The notes beneath the pieces were generated by a model that was not told the DNA's origin, made no database searches, and worked only from the letters and a program-made list of their open reading frames with translations. This document shows, one piece after another, positions 34,108 to 46,524 of a DNA stretch of 64,000 nucleotides. The DNA comes from Odobenus rosmarus divergens. Its lineage: Eukaryota; Chordata; Mammalia; Carnivora; Odobenidae. The stretch spans positions 2,921,191 to 2,985,190 of the forward strand of contig NW_004450267.1 in assembly GCF_000321225.1 (NCBI RefSeq). Reading direction: 5' to 3'. The position numbers were made by a program, and so were the translations under genes. The stretch's first letter is position 1, and every line of letters begins with the position of its first letter.

Positions 34108-34915
34108 GCTTTTTGTTTTTGTTTTTGTTTTTTGTTTTTTTTGCAGCAAAAACTTTATCGTGGTCCAATTGATCCAGGGCTTGGGAGAGGGCTCCAGGGT
34201 GATTAAAAAGCTGCCTAGTGGCTGCAGAGAGATGCTCAGGCACGAGCCCTGGGACCAGGGAGACACTAGGGGGGCCCCTCAAAGACTGCTGGGCTCCAGA
34301 GGTTCCTAGTCAGGTGGTCAACCATCTTCTTGCTGACTTGCACCTCCTCGTCTAGGAAGTGGCTCTCCAGGAAGTCACAAAGATGGGGGCTGAGCGGGCA
34401 GAACCCAGGGCATGCAGATCCCAAAGGTCTTGGTTCAAGCTCTTCTCTGGAACCAGGGCACCTTCCATGGCATCCAGGGTCCCCCCCCCAATTGTGGGAT
34501 GGCTTCTGGGCTGGTCTTGCACCCTCAAGAGAAGCTTGGTGCCCTCGCACTTCTCCTCAGCGCGCACCCTCCAGAGCCACATCGTCGTGGTAGAAATAGA
34601 AGCCCAGACAGAGGGAGGTGTAGGACCCTGCGGATGCGTGTTGAGCAGCCGGTTGAGCAGCCTCCACCTCAGCGGAATAATTCTCATGAATCTGGGAGAT
34701 CATGGGAGATCATGGTTGATCCGTAATAAGGAGCTAAGCTCTAAAAAGGGTGTTGGCCGTGCCGGAGGCAGAGGGTGGCCAAGAAGATGGCTCCAAAGGT
34801 TGCTACTGGAACAAAGGTTGGAGGGTGGTCGGAGGCTGGTGGAAGGGGCGTCTCTGAGTCTGTTCCGTCCAAACACTGTTGAAGCAAGAGGCAGATCCAT
34901 GGAACCTCCCAGTGC
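34108..34915 (-). pseudogene. FTL: Processed ferritin light chain (FTL) pseudogene
   Basis: Read on the - strand, the block matches an intronless FTL mRNA from 5' UTR to poly(A) tail. Recognisable fragments are the start region (QIHENYS-like, near 34690), [10 protein letters not shown], and the C-terminal part HLCDFLE...HFLDEEV...KKMVDHLT. These fall in different frames, so frameshifts and deletions have destroyed the coding sequence, and the first helix region is out of frame. A 10-bp tandem duplication at 34694-34713 duplicates the start-codon area. The 3' end keeps a degraded polyadenylation signal (GATAAA) followed by an interrupted A-rich tail (T-rich on the + strand, 34110-34143). Flanks at 34092-34112 and 34922-34946 look alike and may be a decayed target-site duplication. 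This is LINE-mediated retrocopying of a housekeeping mRNA. Confidence 0.93.
34863..34887 (-). other. Fossil iron-responsive element in the FTL pseudogene
   Basis: On the - strand the sequence reads TTGCTTCAACAGTGTTTGGA, containing the CAGTGT six-base loop, the unpaired C on its 5' side and complementary stem arms of the ferritin IRE. In the parent mRNA this element binds IRP1/IRP2. Here it appears intact, but there is no evidence of transcription. Confidence 0.85.
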
Positions 34916-34919
34916 ACTG

Positions 34920-36425
34920 CCTCACTCGTGCTATCTTTGTTTTCTTGTTTTGGGGTGGAGGTAAGGGCAAGATGGGGAGACTGAGGTTGGAGGGGCAGCA
35001 TTAATATATGATCCTCTAGAGAACTCTGAAACTATTTCTGGGTGATATCTTTGAGATTCTATTGTCAGTTCAAAACAGAGAGTACCCATCCAAAGAAGAG
35101 GCATTTTGAAACAGTTTAATGCTGGGAGCCTTTCAAAAAGGATAACTTAAAATGCGGTTCTTGCCTCACATAGTCACAAAGACCTAAGGAAGGCCATGGT
35201 CATATTTAAACACTCACTGGTTTAAAAAGAGAAGTTGCATTTCAAACCGTCCATCGTCTTGAAATCTAGCAATCAGCATCTAACCTGACGGCGGGCTGCA
35301 TTCAACTTACTTTTTAAAAAGCCAGCTTTTACGTTTAGCACACAGCCTCCAGCTGGGGCTCCAAGCCCCGGCTCCGTGTTTTTCCTCCTTTGCTGGGACC
35401 CTCCTCAGCGTCTCCACTGCACTCCCTGGAAACTTGTTCTGTTTTCAATGGATGCCCCTCTACCTGCAGCCTGGGTATGAACCCCCTCGTTGCCTGGTTC
35501 TGCCTTTGTTTTGAGCCTGCTGGATTAATGACTTCATTTTCCCCACCTAGGGTGCCAGTGGGCGGGAAGCGGGGTGGGGTGCGGAGGATGAGTGTGCGCA
35601 CCTGAGCTGGGGAGTGGGGTCCTGGAAGTCAGGGCTTGTACCTGGGCCAAGGAGCATGGACGCCATGCGCTATGAGTGAGGACACAATCTCTGCCTCCCC
35701 AGACCCTTGCCAAACCATGGCTCCTCCTTCCTCGGGTAAAGATCTATCCTTGGTGGCATCCGGCTCTCTTTAATCTCCGTTCCTCCTCATCTCCTGACAT
35801 CTTCCCTCAAGCTCGCCTTCACCTGGGTGGTTCTCCCTCCTTTCTCAGGGACAGGTTCTGATGCCACCCCTTTCCCCTCCATGGAAGGTGTGGTCCACAA
35901 AAACATCTGCTTTTATTCCTGACTTTCGACCTCCCTTACCTTTTTTCACTTTTTTCCCCAGCTTGTAAGCACATTTATTTCTCCACAGTCTCCACAGAGC
36001 CAACTTCAAGCCTGTAGCTCTCTCCACCTGCGACTTCTGTCCCTTCTCACCGGGAACCCCTGACATCTCCCGCGTGGCCTCCCCTGTCTCGGTCCTCTCT
36101 TGGCCACCTTCGCCACCAGGCTTCTGTGTCTCCCGCTCCACAGAACGCTCTGGCCCGGGTAACTCAGTGAACAAACCAGAAAGTCACTTTTCTATCCTTC
36201 CCTCTGTCAACATTCGTGAGGTTTTGACCAGGTGCAAACTCCATCCTTGAAATTCGCTCCTTCCTTAAGCCCCTGGGGCACCTCTTCCTCCTAACTTCCT
36301 CCAACCTGTCTGGCAACTTCTCAACATCCGTCACTGGATTCTTTCCTTCTACCCACCCCGTGAAGGTCACTGCCCCTGAAAACTCCATCCATGTCCTGTT
36401 TCTTTTGTTGCTTAGCCACCCAGGA
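34920..36425. other. Intergenic, possibly old L2-derived in its right half
   Basis: No gene. Pyrimidine-rich text from about 35680 may be a decayed upstream part of the L2 that follows. Confidence 0.35.
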
Positions 36426-36429
36426 CAGT

Positions 36430-37335
36430 GACTGGCATCTGCAGGAAGACCATCAAAACTGCCGTCTCCCACCTAGAATTCTTCCCTGAGCTCCAAACCA
36501 GAACCCTGCTGCCCACTGGACATCTCCCCATGGAAGTCAGTAGGTCTCAAACACTGCACCTACAAGATGCCTATCTCTGTCTGCCCCAGCCTCCAGGTGA
36601 CTTCCTCCGCCCCACCCATCTCCTCCCCCAGTGTCCGGGGTCACCAGGAACTTCCCCTCAGGCTACCCTATCGTAGGAAGCTCAACCCCCATTGTCATTG
36701 CCTTTGTGCGGGAGTTTGGGAGCTTTTGCTTTCCCCTCTCCAGCCTGAGCTCCTTGGCTTCAGCCATGCCCCCCTCCAACCCATACTCCATCATCTATCC
36801 CAGCAATCATATCTCTGGGAGAAAACTTCCAAAGGCTTCCTATCGCCTCTGTGACTCAAAACCTTGCGTGATTTGCTCCCAGCCTACTCACCTGCCTCAT
36901 TGTCTATAAGAAAGCTGCATCCTGTCCGTGCACCCCCCACATGCAAAGCTGCTTCTGCGCCTCAAGCCCTCCAAGCTCCCTCTGGCTTCTGTCCCTTTAC
37001 ACCCGCTGTCCTGTGCTGGGGTGTGTCTCCTCCATTTTTCCATCTAGGGTCCTCCTACCCTAGGTGTCCTGCAAGACTTTGCTCAATCCACGTGCTTCCG
37101 GAAGCCATCCTGTTGCCTCCAGGACCCTGCTACGACCCCTCCTCATCCCTCCTGCCCCAATCTGAGGCCTCGCACACAGCCCTGATGCTACTGGATTAGA
37201 GTGTCTGCTTCTCTGTCTCCCCAACCCAGACGGGGCAAGTTTTGGAGGCAAAAACAACATATCTTTCTGTACTCCCAGCATGTAGCACAGTGCTTGCCAT
37301 ACAGAAAGCTATACACCAGTAGAGTAAGAGGCTGG
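36430..37335 (+). repeat. L2 LINE fragment
   Basis: 'cactggacatctccccatggaagtcagtagg...caaacactgca', 'cttccaaaggcttcctatcgcctctgtgac' and 'cagcatgtagcacagtgcttgcc' appear in L2 order. Confidence 0.6.
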
Positions 37336-37339
37336 ATAT

Positions 37340-38460
37340 TAGTAAAAACAACAACCGACCTTTGAATAATACTTCCAAGTTTCACAAAATGCTTTCACAA
37401 ACACCGCCTCATTTGATCCCAAAAGCAATTCATGTAGGTAAGTAAGACTGGTAATGTTAACCCGGTAGCAAATGTGGATAATCGGTTTCAAAGAGAGTAG
37501 ATGGTTTGGCCCAGGAGGCAGCTAGAAAGTAGGTCCCTGGAACCCATGTCTTCTGGCTGGAGTGCTATCCTTCCCTCATTCTCTACAGCGTCTGAGGGGA
37601 CTGGGCCCCGCTCTAAAGCTTGTCTCGGTGGTTGCATGAGTAACACTTTCCTGCTGACTTCCAAGGGAAGCCTAAATTCAGTCTCCACGGTCCATGCACT
37701 TTTGCTACATATGTAACCAGAACCAATTTGGAGCAGCCGGAAATCTGTTCTCAGTCCTGCTTTGCTGCTTTAATACGCATAACTGAAATCTCTCAGGGCA
37801 CGAGAACTGCAGGTTCCTTCCTTCCTCTTGTCTCCCAAGTGTTGGAGAATGAATGCAATCGAAGGCAAGCTTTTTTTTAAACATAAAGATTAATGATCCT
37901 CAGCACAAATGAATTACCAGGAATTTTTCAGAATCAAAAATTCTATAGAGGCAATGGCAAAGTAAATCCCAAATTTTAAGAAGTAAGAAAAGCATCTGAT
38001 TCTGAAGATCTTATGTGCATGGCTGCTTTGAAAAAGAGCCATCCTGTAATAGGTGAATGAGTCACACTGGGACCCAGGGAAAGCAGTGGTGGAAAGCATA
38101 GAAGGGTATAACATGTGATTCTAGAGCACCAGCTATAGATGAGGCCACCTCAGAAAAAATGCTTCTTGTATTTATGGTCCCTGTAAGCTGAATGTCCCCT
38201 AGCCATGAAGCAGTTGCTGACTTATGTAGATACAATATGTTTGGGCTTTTCTCTCCTGTCTGTGACTGCCAGTGTTTTGCATTCGGTTTTGTGGTAGATC
38301 AAAGTGAGCATTTCTTTACCTGACGGATTTCTTTAGAGGAGACACTAATGTTTGTTCGGGTCACCAGCAGCTCGGGACCCAGTACCCGTAGGGAGGGGCA
38401 TCCTGCGCCAGGGTGGGTCACTGGCCAACAAAGCAGCTCCCGGTGGGGACTGGCTAGTGA
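37340..38460. other. Intergenic, nothing firm
   Basis: No gene was recognised. Part of 37360-37560 may be reversed MIR. Confidence 0.35.
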
Positions 38461-38464
38461 GTCA

Positions 38465-38750
38465 ATCACTAGGGATTAATGCAGTGCCTACTCTGTTCCA
38501 GGCACCAGAGCTTCTGCAGAGAACAGGATAGGTCAGGCCGTGGCTCTCAGCACACATTCCATTCCCATGTGCAGAAGACAATAAAAAAGAAAAGAAACAA
38601 ATATATGAAGGAGAGAATGTCATCTTGTGGTAGATACTAAGAGGAAACTAAAATAGGACGCAGGGTTGAAGGGGACTGAAGTGGGGTTAGGGTCTAATTT
38701 AGAATGGGTAATCAGTGAAGGCCTCACTGAGGAGGTGACCCCTGAAGCCC
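38465..38750 (-). repeat. L2, antisense
   Basis: 'gcagtgcctactctgttccaggcacc', then 'cagagaacaggataggtcaggccgtgg' and 'agtgaaggcctcactgaggaggtgacc' are reversed L2 blocks. Confidence 0.6.
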
Positions 38751-38754
38751 TGAA

Positions 38755-39830
38755 GGCCAGTAAAACAAAAAGCCCAACCCAATTCTGCAGACCCAGTCAG
38801 TGAAGACAGAAGATGTTACCTCTGGCCAGCCTGGGCAAGGCATATGAATGGCTGACCATGGCACCCAGGGCCGCAAAGAGGCCCCATGCCACCCCCACCC
38901 TGCACCCCGAGGCAACCTTTGTCTCGGCATGTTCTCCCTCCTTCCTTGCCTCCTTCCTTCTGTCTTTTTCCCACCTCCAGGCACAGCCTCAGACCCCGGT
39001 GCACCTGCTTACCCCACCAGGGATCCACCAAGACCTGCCTTCCTCAAAGCTCCCGGGAGACTCTGTACACTGCCCTTGCCTGCCACTCACTCTGGCCGTC
39101 CTGGTTTGATGAATGACAGGAGACCCGGGAAGAGCCCTGACCAAGCCATTTCTCCCAGCGGGTCCTTTGTGAAGGACCAAGAAGTCCTCTCTGTAACCCT
39201 GTGAATAAGCCCCCAAAAGCCACCCTTCCTTAACAGTTCCCAAGCATACCCACAACACCCACTCACAGGACAAGGCTGGGAGGGAGCATGCTGGCACGGT
39301 CCGAGTGGCTGGGTTAGGAAAGGAGAATATGGATGGGGTTTTTCCTTTCTCCATTTTCTGAATATTCTGTAAAGTAGGTATGCTACTTTTATAACCGAAA
39401 CGTTTATATTTTAAGAAAATGAGTCTTTGACAACAGCTTAGAGAAACTATTTTTCTTTTCTGAATGCCAGCAATGCTAATAATCATTACAGTTCTGCTCA
39501 GCATTGAATTATTACCTTCCGGAGTCCTGAGTGTCTTTGTTGGGTCTCTCACCGTTAGGCTGACACACAGAGACAATTGGATGCTTTTCTCTGCATCCCT
39601 CTGCTAAGATCATCCCAGGGCCTGCCTGGCATACTGGGGTTGCTCAGAAAACATTTCTGGGCTCCTTTGCTCATGCAACAGGATGGACTCAGCCCCGGGG
39701 CTTCAGCCTGAGGACTGAGGAGAAGGCTCCCCATCTTCTCAGCCCTGCCTGGCGTCTGGTTCCACTCTTCTCCCCAATCATGATGGCTAACAATCATCTC
39801 AGTCTCTGAATTCAGCTCTCTGGGAGATCC
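38755..39830. other. Intergenic, nothing recognised
   Basis: No gene or confident repeat was seen. Confidence 0.4.
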
Positions 39831-39834
39831 ACAG

Positions 39835-40850
39835 TGGAGAAGTGGAGTTTTTTTCTCCTTCCCTTGATTCTGGTCCGGCCCTGTGACTGTTTTAATGAGC
39901 AGAAGGTGGCAGAGGTGCTGTTGTTCCAGGCCTAAGCCTTAAGAAAGGCTGGCAGCCTCGCTCTTGCACACCAGGGAGCCCTGAGCTGCCACTGTGAGAA
40001 TTCAGCTACACTGATGGAGAGAGAGATCTGGTGGAGCAGTCACACGGAAAGGGAGAAGCCTCAAGATTACCTGGAGAGAGAGAGAGGTCCCGCCATCCCA
40101 GTATCCTAGCTCAAGGCCAGCCTTCCAGCCGTCACCACCAACACACCAGAAGTTCCAGGGAGCCAATTGGATGTTTCGGCTGGTGGAGGCCCAAGACGAC
40201 GGCAGCGCAGCCCACAGCATGTGGAGCCGAAGAGTTGGCAGGCTGAGCCCTGTCACCCCACACGATGACAGTGGTTCTGTTAAGCCTATAAAGCTGGCCC
40301 CAAGTAAAATGAACATGACCTGTCGATAAGACAAAAATAAATTCATTGCTTACTGCAGTAAGGGAGAACACCTAGCAAAGCTTTGTCAGCATCTCCAAGA
40401 GGGGACATAAGGTCAGAATGTATTGATAACTAGAAGCCTGGTCTAAGGCAGTGTTTCCGTACGGGGGTATAATTAGAATTGGGCAAGAATCACCACGTGA
40501 CAATCCAAGATTGCTGGAAACATCAAGGCAGGGATTTCCAGCTGAGCAATTCAGAGAATCTTAAGACACAGACTGTCTGTCACTATCTCCCGTTGAAGGG
40601 TGGACAGGAAGTTCCTTTAATGAACAATCGAACCATTTCCCTGGGCAGGAGACTCCTGGAGAACTACGGTCATACTAATGGAGAGGAATACTAAAGTTCT
40701 GCTAATGAAGACAGAGGAAGAGCATGAAGTCAGGCTAATTCAGACAGCAAGGTGTGGCTTCTGTTCTCGGGGTCCAGGCCGGGCAGTGTCCTTTCTCAAG
40801 CCACTAAGTCTGGGGATGGTGTAAAACACAGCAAATAACAATTGAGACAC
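39835..40850 (+). mobile_element. MaLR-like LTR fossil, apparently interrupted
   Basis: 'cttcccttgattctggtccggccctgtgac', 'ctcgctcttgcacaccagggagccctgagctgcca' and 'ccagccgtcaccaccaacacaccag' resemble an MLT1-type LTR up to an AATAAA near 40337. The typical end 'caagccactaagtctggggatggtgtaaaacacagcaaataac' appears only at about 40799-40843, so some 440 bp in between looks inserted. The subfamily is uncertain. Confidence 0.5.
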
Positions 40851-40884
40851 TCCCCAAACCTTCCGCTTTCCAATGTTCTGTATT

Positions 40885-41460
40885 TCTCCATTCATTCATT
40901 CATCAGTACTGATTGTATACCCGTTATGTGCCAGGCACAGTGCTAGGCACTGGAGATACCGAGGGGAAGAAGACAGGGTCCCTGCCTTCTAGAAGCTTAC
41001 AGAGTAATCAGGAAGAGATAGGAAAACAGTTAACAAGGTAATTTCCATACAGATGAAGTGTTCTGAGGAAAATAAAAAGGCGAGAGGATAGAGTGGTATT
41101 GCAGGAAGGAGATAAAACTGTTTTAGAAACAGCTGTGGTCCAAAGAAGCGCTCTCGAGATGACATCTATGCAGGATGGTGCGTGAATGGTGGAAGGATCC
41201 AACAGGTTAAGATCTCGGGAGAGAATGTACAGGCAGGGGCGTGGCCAAGGCCAAGTCCTCGAGGCAGGGAAGAGCACTGGCATGCTGGGAGACCAGGAAG
41301 GCCAGCGTGCCTGAAACATGCTGACCGAAGGGAGTGTGGCCCACACGGAGGCCAGCAAGGCCAGCAGAGGTCGGATGGCCTTGACAGTCATGATGAGAAA
41401 TTTGGATGTGAATCGAAGTGTAATGGGAAGCCACGGGAGCAGCACTGCCCGGGAGAGATC
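40885..41460 (-). repeat. L2, antisense
   Basis: 'cattcattcattcatcagtactg', 'atgtgccaggcacagtgctaggcactggagatacc', 'ccctgccttctagaagcttac' and 'gtaatgggaagccacgggag' are reversed L2 blocks. A 165-residue - strand frame here is a repeat by-product. Confidence 0.7.
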
Positions 41461-41462
41461 GC

Positions 41463-41965
41463 ATGCCAGCCGCATAGGCAATTTAAAATTTTCTAGTAGC
41501 CACATTATTTAAAAGTTAAAAAAAAAAAAGTCGAATTAATTTCAATATTTTATTTAACCCTATAATATATCCATAATATTTCAACATGTAATCCACAAGC
41601 AACATTATTAATGGGATATTTGACATTTTTTTTTTTTTTAAGATTTTATTTATTTATTTGACAGAGAGAGACACAGCGAGAGAGGAAACACAAGCAGGGG
41701 GGGTGGGAGAGGGAGAAGCAGGCTTCCTGCTGAGCAGGGAGCCCAATGCAGGGCTCGATCCCAGGACCCTGAGATCATGACCTGAGCGGAAGGCAGACGC
41801 TTAATGACTGAACCACCCAGGCGCCCCTTGACATTCTTTTTTGGTACTTACTCTTTGAAACAGGTGTATATGCTGTATTGACAGCACATTGCAATTCAGA
41901 CTGGCCACATTTCAGGGGCTCAACAGACACCTGTGGCCAGTGGCTGCGATTCTGGCCGGAGTAGC
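41463..41965. repeat. Ancient DNA-transposon-like fossil split by a Can-SINE
   Basis: 'caatttaaaattttctagtagccacatta' on the left and 'cacattgcaattcagactggccacatttcaggggctcaa...cacctgtggccagtggctgcgattctgg' on the right are two halves of a familiar mammalian interspersed repeat whose family name I cannot assign. Confidence 0.5.
41628..41827 (-). mobile_element. Can-SINE, antisense
   Basis: Complete element with the target-site duplication TTGACATT at 41620-41627 and 41828-41835, nested in the older fossil. Confidence 0.93.
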
Positions 41966-41984
41966 ACTTGAGGATCTAATGACC

Positions 41985-42430
41985 ATCGTCCTCCCAGATC
42001 CCCAGGCTCAGAGCTCTCTTTTATTCCTCTCCTCCCCTCACGCCTACCTGCCATCATTGTCCACCAAGAGCTTGGATAATTCTGTCTAAATACCACCCAT
42101 CATACCATCCTGTCATCTTTACCCCAGCTCAGGTGTCTTCCCTATTTCCCACATCAGTTATTGCTATAACCTCCCAACTGGGCTTTTTACCTCTCCCTCC
42201 ACCCACTTCTCTCCACAAGGCTACTGACACGTTCTGCTAAACACAACTCCCACCTTCTCCCCTCTCCCCTGCAAAATCTTCTGTAGCCCTCATTGCCCAT
42301 GAGGTGCAGGCCCCTTCGGAAGGCCTACAAGACCCCTCAAAAACCAGTTCCACCCCTCCTGCTAGCCTTCTTTCCCGCTGTGCAGAATACAGTTAAGACC
42401 CAGGGCCCTGTTTGGTCCACTTCAACACAC
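41985..42430 (+). repeat. L2 fragment
   Basis: 'ttgctataacctcccaactgggctttttacctctccc', 'ctccacaaggctactgaca' and 'gaaggcctacaagacccctc' are L2-like. Confidence 0.5.
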
Positions 42431-42770
42431 TTGCACCAGTAACTTATGAAAGTGATTTTATTTCCCAAAATATTCCTAACCACCACGGAACGATAGTAGC
42501 CAAACATTGAAAGTGTTCAGGATTTGTTTCCATTTATTATTCCCCTTTCATAGCAATTTCCCTCTCCAAAGTTTTATATTTTTTCTTATTTGAGAGTTTT
42601 TATTTTGTAAAGTTTTTTTCTTTTCTTTTAAAGGCAGTTCCAGTGGCCTTGCCACATTTGGATATGGGTTGCCTGCTTGTTGCTTGATTTCTTGTTTGTT
42701 CTTGTCCCACCACAAGCCAACTCTAAGCAAAAGTGTTACATGGCAAATGTACATAATCAAGCATCATTGG

Positions 42771-42793
42771 TGTGTGTGTGTGTGTGTGTGTGT
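42771..42793 (+). repeat. (TG)n microsatellite
   Basis: About 11.5 TG units. Confidence 0.95.
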
Positions 42794-42799
42794 AAATTT

Positions 42800-44285
42800 C
42801 TAGGCTAAAGTATACTTAATTGTATTTTGAGCCACTTATGACATCACTTGAAATTACAAGAAACACTATCGGTTATGACAAGTCCAGGCTGGGAATCTCT
42901 AAACTCCTCTTTGACTTTGGTTATGACCTTGTAAGAGCATGTTAGCTGCCATCTTTGAAGTATGGCTGAAAGCCATTCCTCGTGTTTTTCTTTTCCCCCT
43001 TGATTGAAATATTTAAGTAACCGAATATGTAATTTTGCAGACCCCACTCCAAAAGAGCCATCAAAACAAAATTCACATGATGTGTCCTCTGCCAGTGCCC
43101 ATCCCACAGCTGCTCCTGACTACTCACGGCCGTGAGAGAGTAACGCCGGAATTAGACTGGAAGTGAACTGAGTCATGAATTGTTATTGAAGGAAGCTTGT
43201 GATTGCATCTCTGGAAATTCATGTGCAAAGGCAAGGGGCTCACAAGCCCACTCCAGCGACAGTCCCCATTACCTACTCGATCTGGTTTGATCTTAATTTG
43301 GTTTGAGAGCCGACTTCAGTCCTTTGCGTATATTTGAGTATAAATGCAGGACTAATAGCGAGCATTTTTTGTTTGTCTAACAGACACATAAAAGCACTTC
43401 TCCTGGCCACACCACAGGGGCAGGGCTTGGCTGAGAAGACCCACTAACAAAGCTTATAAAGTTCATGACTCCCCAGGCTGCCTAGAGTTCTGGTCTCCAT
43501 TCCTCCCTACCTCCTCCCAACACCAAACTCTAACTGAGCACCTACTATGTGCTGTCTCTGTGGAGAAACAGATGAGTGAGTCACCGCCAATATCTGGGCA
43601 ATTTAGGTATAAACAAAGAATTTCTAATAAGGGGCCCCCTGAGATGATTCAAGCAAAATGTGTGCTTCTTTTTTTAAAGGCTGGGGATCGCAGGCAGCTT
43701 GGTTGGTGAGAGCAGGGGCGATGTAGAGAAGAGGTTACAAGAGGCTCCAGGGCTGGAGGTGATTTCAAAAGGGAGGGCAGAGAAAGGCCAGGTCTGACTG
43801 GTTCCATGTGCTCATGAGTCACAACCATCAATCAGTGTTGTCCAGGAAAAGCTGCCTCTTCAAAACCCCTGGAGGAGGACAGGTGGAACCAGAAGAATGT
43901 GACCTGGAGATGGTATGGGCCCTGCCCCAACTCAGAATGACCTTGGCAATGTCACTTGCCTGCCTTTAACTCGTTTCTTTATCTGTGATTTAGGAGCGTT
44001 GGATCCCATGGTCCCAGGGGTCCTCCAGCTTTGAGACCAGAATCCCCTGAATTACCGTCCCAATAGGCCTACTGCCGAATGGGGGTCAGTATGTGCAGAC
44101 AGTGTGAACTGTGGAATTATTTATGCCGGCCTCACAGTTAGTTGGGTGTGACTCACGAACTGCAAGTGCACATTATCTGCCCCAGAACACAGAACCCCCT
44201 TTCGATCTCTCATGTCTCCACCCTTGTCCCCAGGCTCTGCCCACTCCCAATTTCCACCTCCTCTGTCTCTCACTACTCCACTCTC
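42800..44285. other. Intergenic, nothing firm
   Basis: No gene. Weak L2-like text ('actgagcacctactatgtgctg', 43533-43555) and a MIR-like stretch near 43900-44030 occur. Confidence 0.35.
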
Positions 44286-44289
44286 TATT

Positions 44290-44385
44290 TGGTTCATGTC
44301 TTCGTCATTCATTCATCCAATAAATATGTTTAGCACCTACTATGTGCTGAGCACTAGAACAGGCACCAAATGTATGCCTTCCTGA
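44290..44385 (-). repeat. L2 3' end, antisense
   Basis: 'cattcattcatccaataaatatgtttagcacctactatgtgctgagcacta' is reversed L2. Confidence 0.6.
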
Positions 44386-44389
44386 CTTG

Positions 44390-46295
44390 AGTGAGCTAAG
44401 TGGGAAAGGAGGAAGGGAAGGCAAGGAGGGTGTCCAGGACCCTGGGCCTTCCCATGCTGTCAGGCTGGTCCCAGGAGGCTCTGGGGAGGGTTCTGGCCAC
44501 CCTGCCGGGCCCTCCTGCAGCAGCACCCACTTTCTGGATTTTTACCGGATTTCCCAGAAGGGTGAGGGGAGTTGCTGCACAGGATGTCCCACCGCACTGC
44601 AGCAGCCTTCCAGACGGAAGCTCAAGACTGCATCCCCCCCACATCACAACCCCTCAGTGAACAGGAATGCCCTTCCTTTTTCCCTCCAGTGAAAGCCGTT
44701 TCAATCCCTTTGGCCTCCTTACACTCAGCTATACTTGGGTGTGTTGATGGGCCCACAGGGGAGGCAAGCGACCCCATGCGTGGCATGCCGAACAAGTGAC
44801 AAGGAGGCACTGGGCGTCCAGCTGAGGATTCAAGCAGCAGAGAGACGCAGTGTGGGGGCTGGGAGAAGGCCCGGGGCTTGCCAGAAGGAGGCCCCTGGCA
44901 AATCCTGAGGGTTGCTGAGGAATCCAGGTCTCAGGGTTCAGAAATGCCAGCACCTGGCATTTCTCCACCACCTCTAAGTCACTTTCTTTCCCCTCCCTGT
45001 GGCTCTTTATTTGCTTGGAACTGGAAGAGCCTGTTGTGGAATTTAATAGAGGCTCAGAGCTGGAGTCCTTACCTCAAGGGAGATTGGGCAAGCTCCCAGG
45101 CCATGGGCAGAGCAGGCAGGCCTGGGTTTCTGCCAGGGTGCAGGCCCCCCCACCATCCCCAGCCTGGCCTGGAGACTGACACCTCCCGCGGGAGCTGTCA
45201 CCTTTCCCTTTGGGCCTTTGGGAGGCCCCCCCTTAGCCTCACTCTTCTCTGACCTGAAGAGAGTTCAAATATGGAACTCAGGAGGTGGTGAAAGCAGGGA
45301 GGGGGAGGCCCAAATTAGGAACCCAGGGGCAGCCCAAAGTTGTCAAACTTCTGAATGCAAGGAGAAAGAATTCTCTGAGCTGGGGTGGGGAGGGTTCTTT
45401 CAAGGCAGAAATGAATTGGGGTGACAAAGTGGGGTGGTGGGTGTGGGGAGAGAGAGAGAAGGAGACAGAGTTACAGAATTCTGAGGGCAAACTGAACCTT
45501 TCCTGCCTCTCCACAGCTGAATCAGGGCTCAGCCTGAGGGTCTCCAGATTTCAATCTCTCTCCCTCCCCTCCCCCATCCTCCTTCTCCCCTCAACCTTCT
45601 TCCCCCTCCCCTTCCCTCTCTCCCTCTGCATCTCCCTCTTCTTTTGCTTTAGCCCTTTGCATTATCCTTTGTTGAGCTCCTCAGGACCTGGTATTTACTT
45701 CAGCCCCAGCTGCAAACCTTCCCTCTCACTCCAGGAATTAGACAAATAAACCACTGAGAACAGAGTCCTCCTCACCACAAACAGCCCTTGGGCTTCTGCT
45801 GGGCTTCTGCTCAGCCTCTGAGGCTTTGGACCAGCTCCTGGGAGGGGCCCCTGCCTGGTGACAGGCACCGACACAGCCGGCCTGTCCCCTACACGCAACC
45901 CTGGGGACCTTCCCCCACCTCCCATCTGAGTGGGCAGGGCTTGGTGGGATCCCAGTCACCCCTCCCCTTGGGTGAAGCCGGGTCCAAGGCACAAGGCTTC
46001 TCTCCCAGGGGACCAACCACACAATTCAGTGACCTTGAGAAAGTTATTTTAGCCTCCACAGACTTCCTTTTCCCTGTTTTTAAATAGATCAGAGATTTAT
46101 GCTTCTTAATTCACAAAGAAGCTGCACGGAAAAAGACTGATTTGTTCTGAAGGGTTCTGGCTTCCTGAGAGGAACCCAAAGTTCCAGCCAGCACAGACAT
46201 GCGCGTGCACACATGCATGATGCAGATCAGTCCACACACTCGTACCACATCGGCTCAGGGATTGGGCTCTAATGCCCAGTCACAGGGATACTGTT
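44390..46295. other. Intergenic, GC-moderate, nothing recognised
   Basis: No gene. A pyrimidine-rich low-complexity stretch lies at 45548-45650. Confidence 0.4.
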
Positions 46296-46299
46296 GCAT

Positions 46300-46520
46300 G
46301 CCCTTCTGGGTCCCCTGCAGTATTGTGTTTGGAACAAAGTTAATGCTCAATAAATACTGATTGAATGAATGCACTTGGCAAACATTTTCTGCATCCCTTT
46401 CTTGGGCCAGGCACCATGCTCAAAGCTTAGGGACAGCCCTCTTTGAGCTGCTCACAGACCAGGAGGGAGACATTCATGTCAACAAATACAGCCCCTATAG
46501 AGTGTTAATGGGGGGGGGGT
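46300..46520. repeat. Two opposed L2 ends
   Basis: A forward L2 terminus ('gtttggaacaaagttaatgctcaataaatactgattgaatgaatg') meets a reversed one ('gggccaggcaccatgctcaaagcttaggga'). A poly-G patch is at 46510-46519, with another at 46661-46671. Confidence 0.55.
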
Positions 46521-46524
46521 GCCA

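Noticed and set aside
34359..34964. 201-codon + strand frame
   Set aside because: It is antisense to the FTL processed pseudogene.
41008..41505. 165-codon frame on the - strand
   Set aside because: It runs through a decayed L2 and an old transposon fossil; no conserved protein is recognisable.
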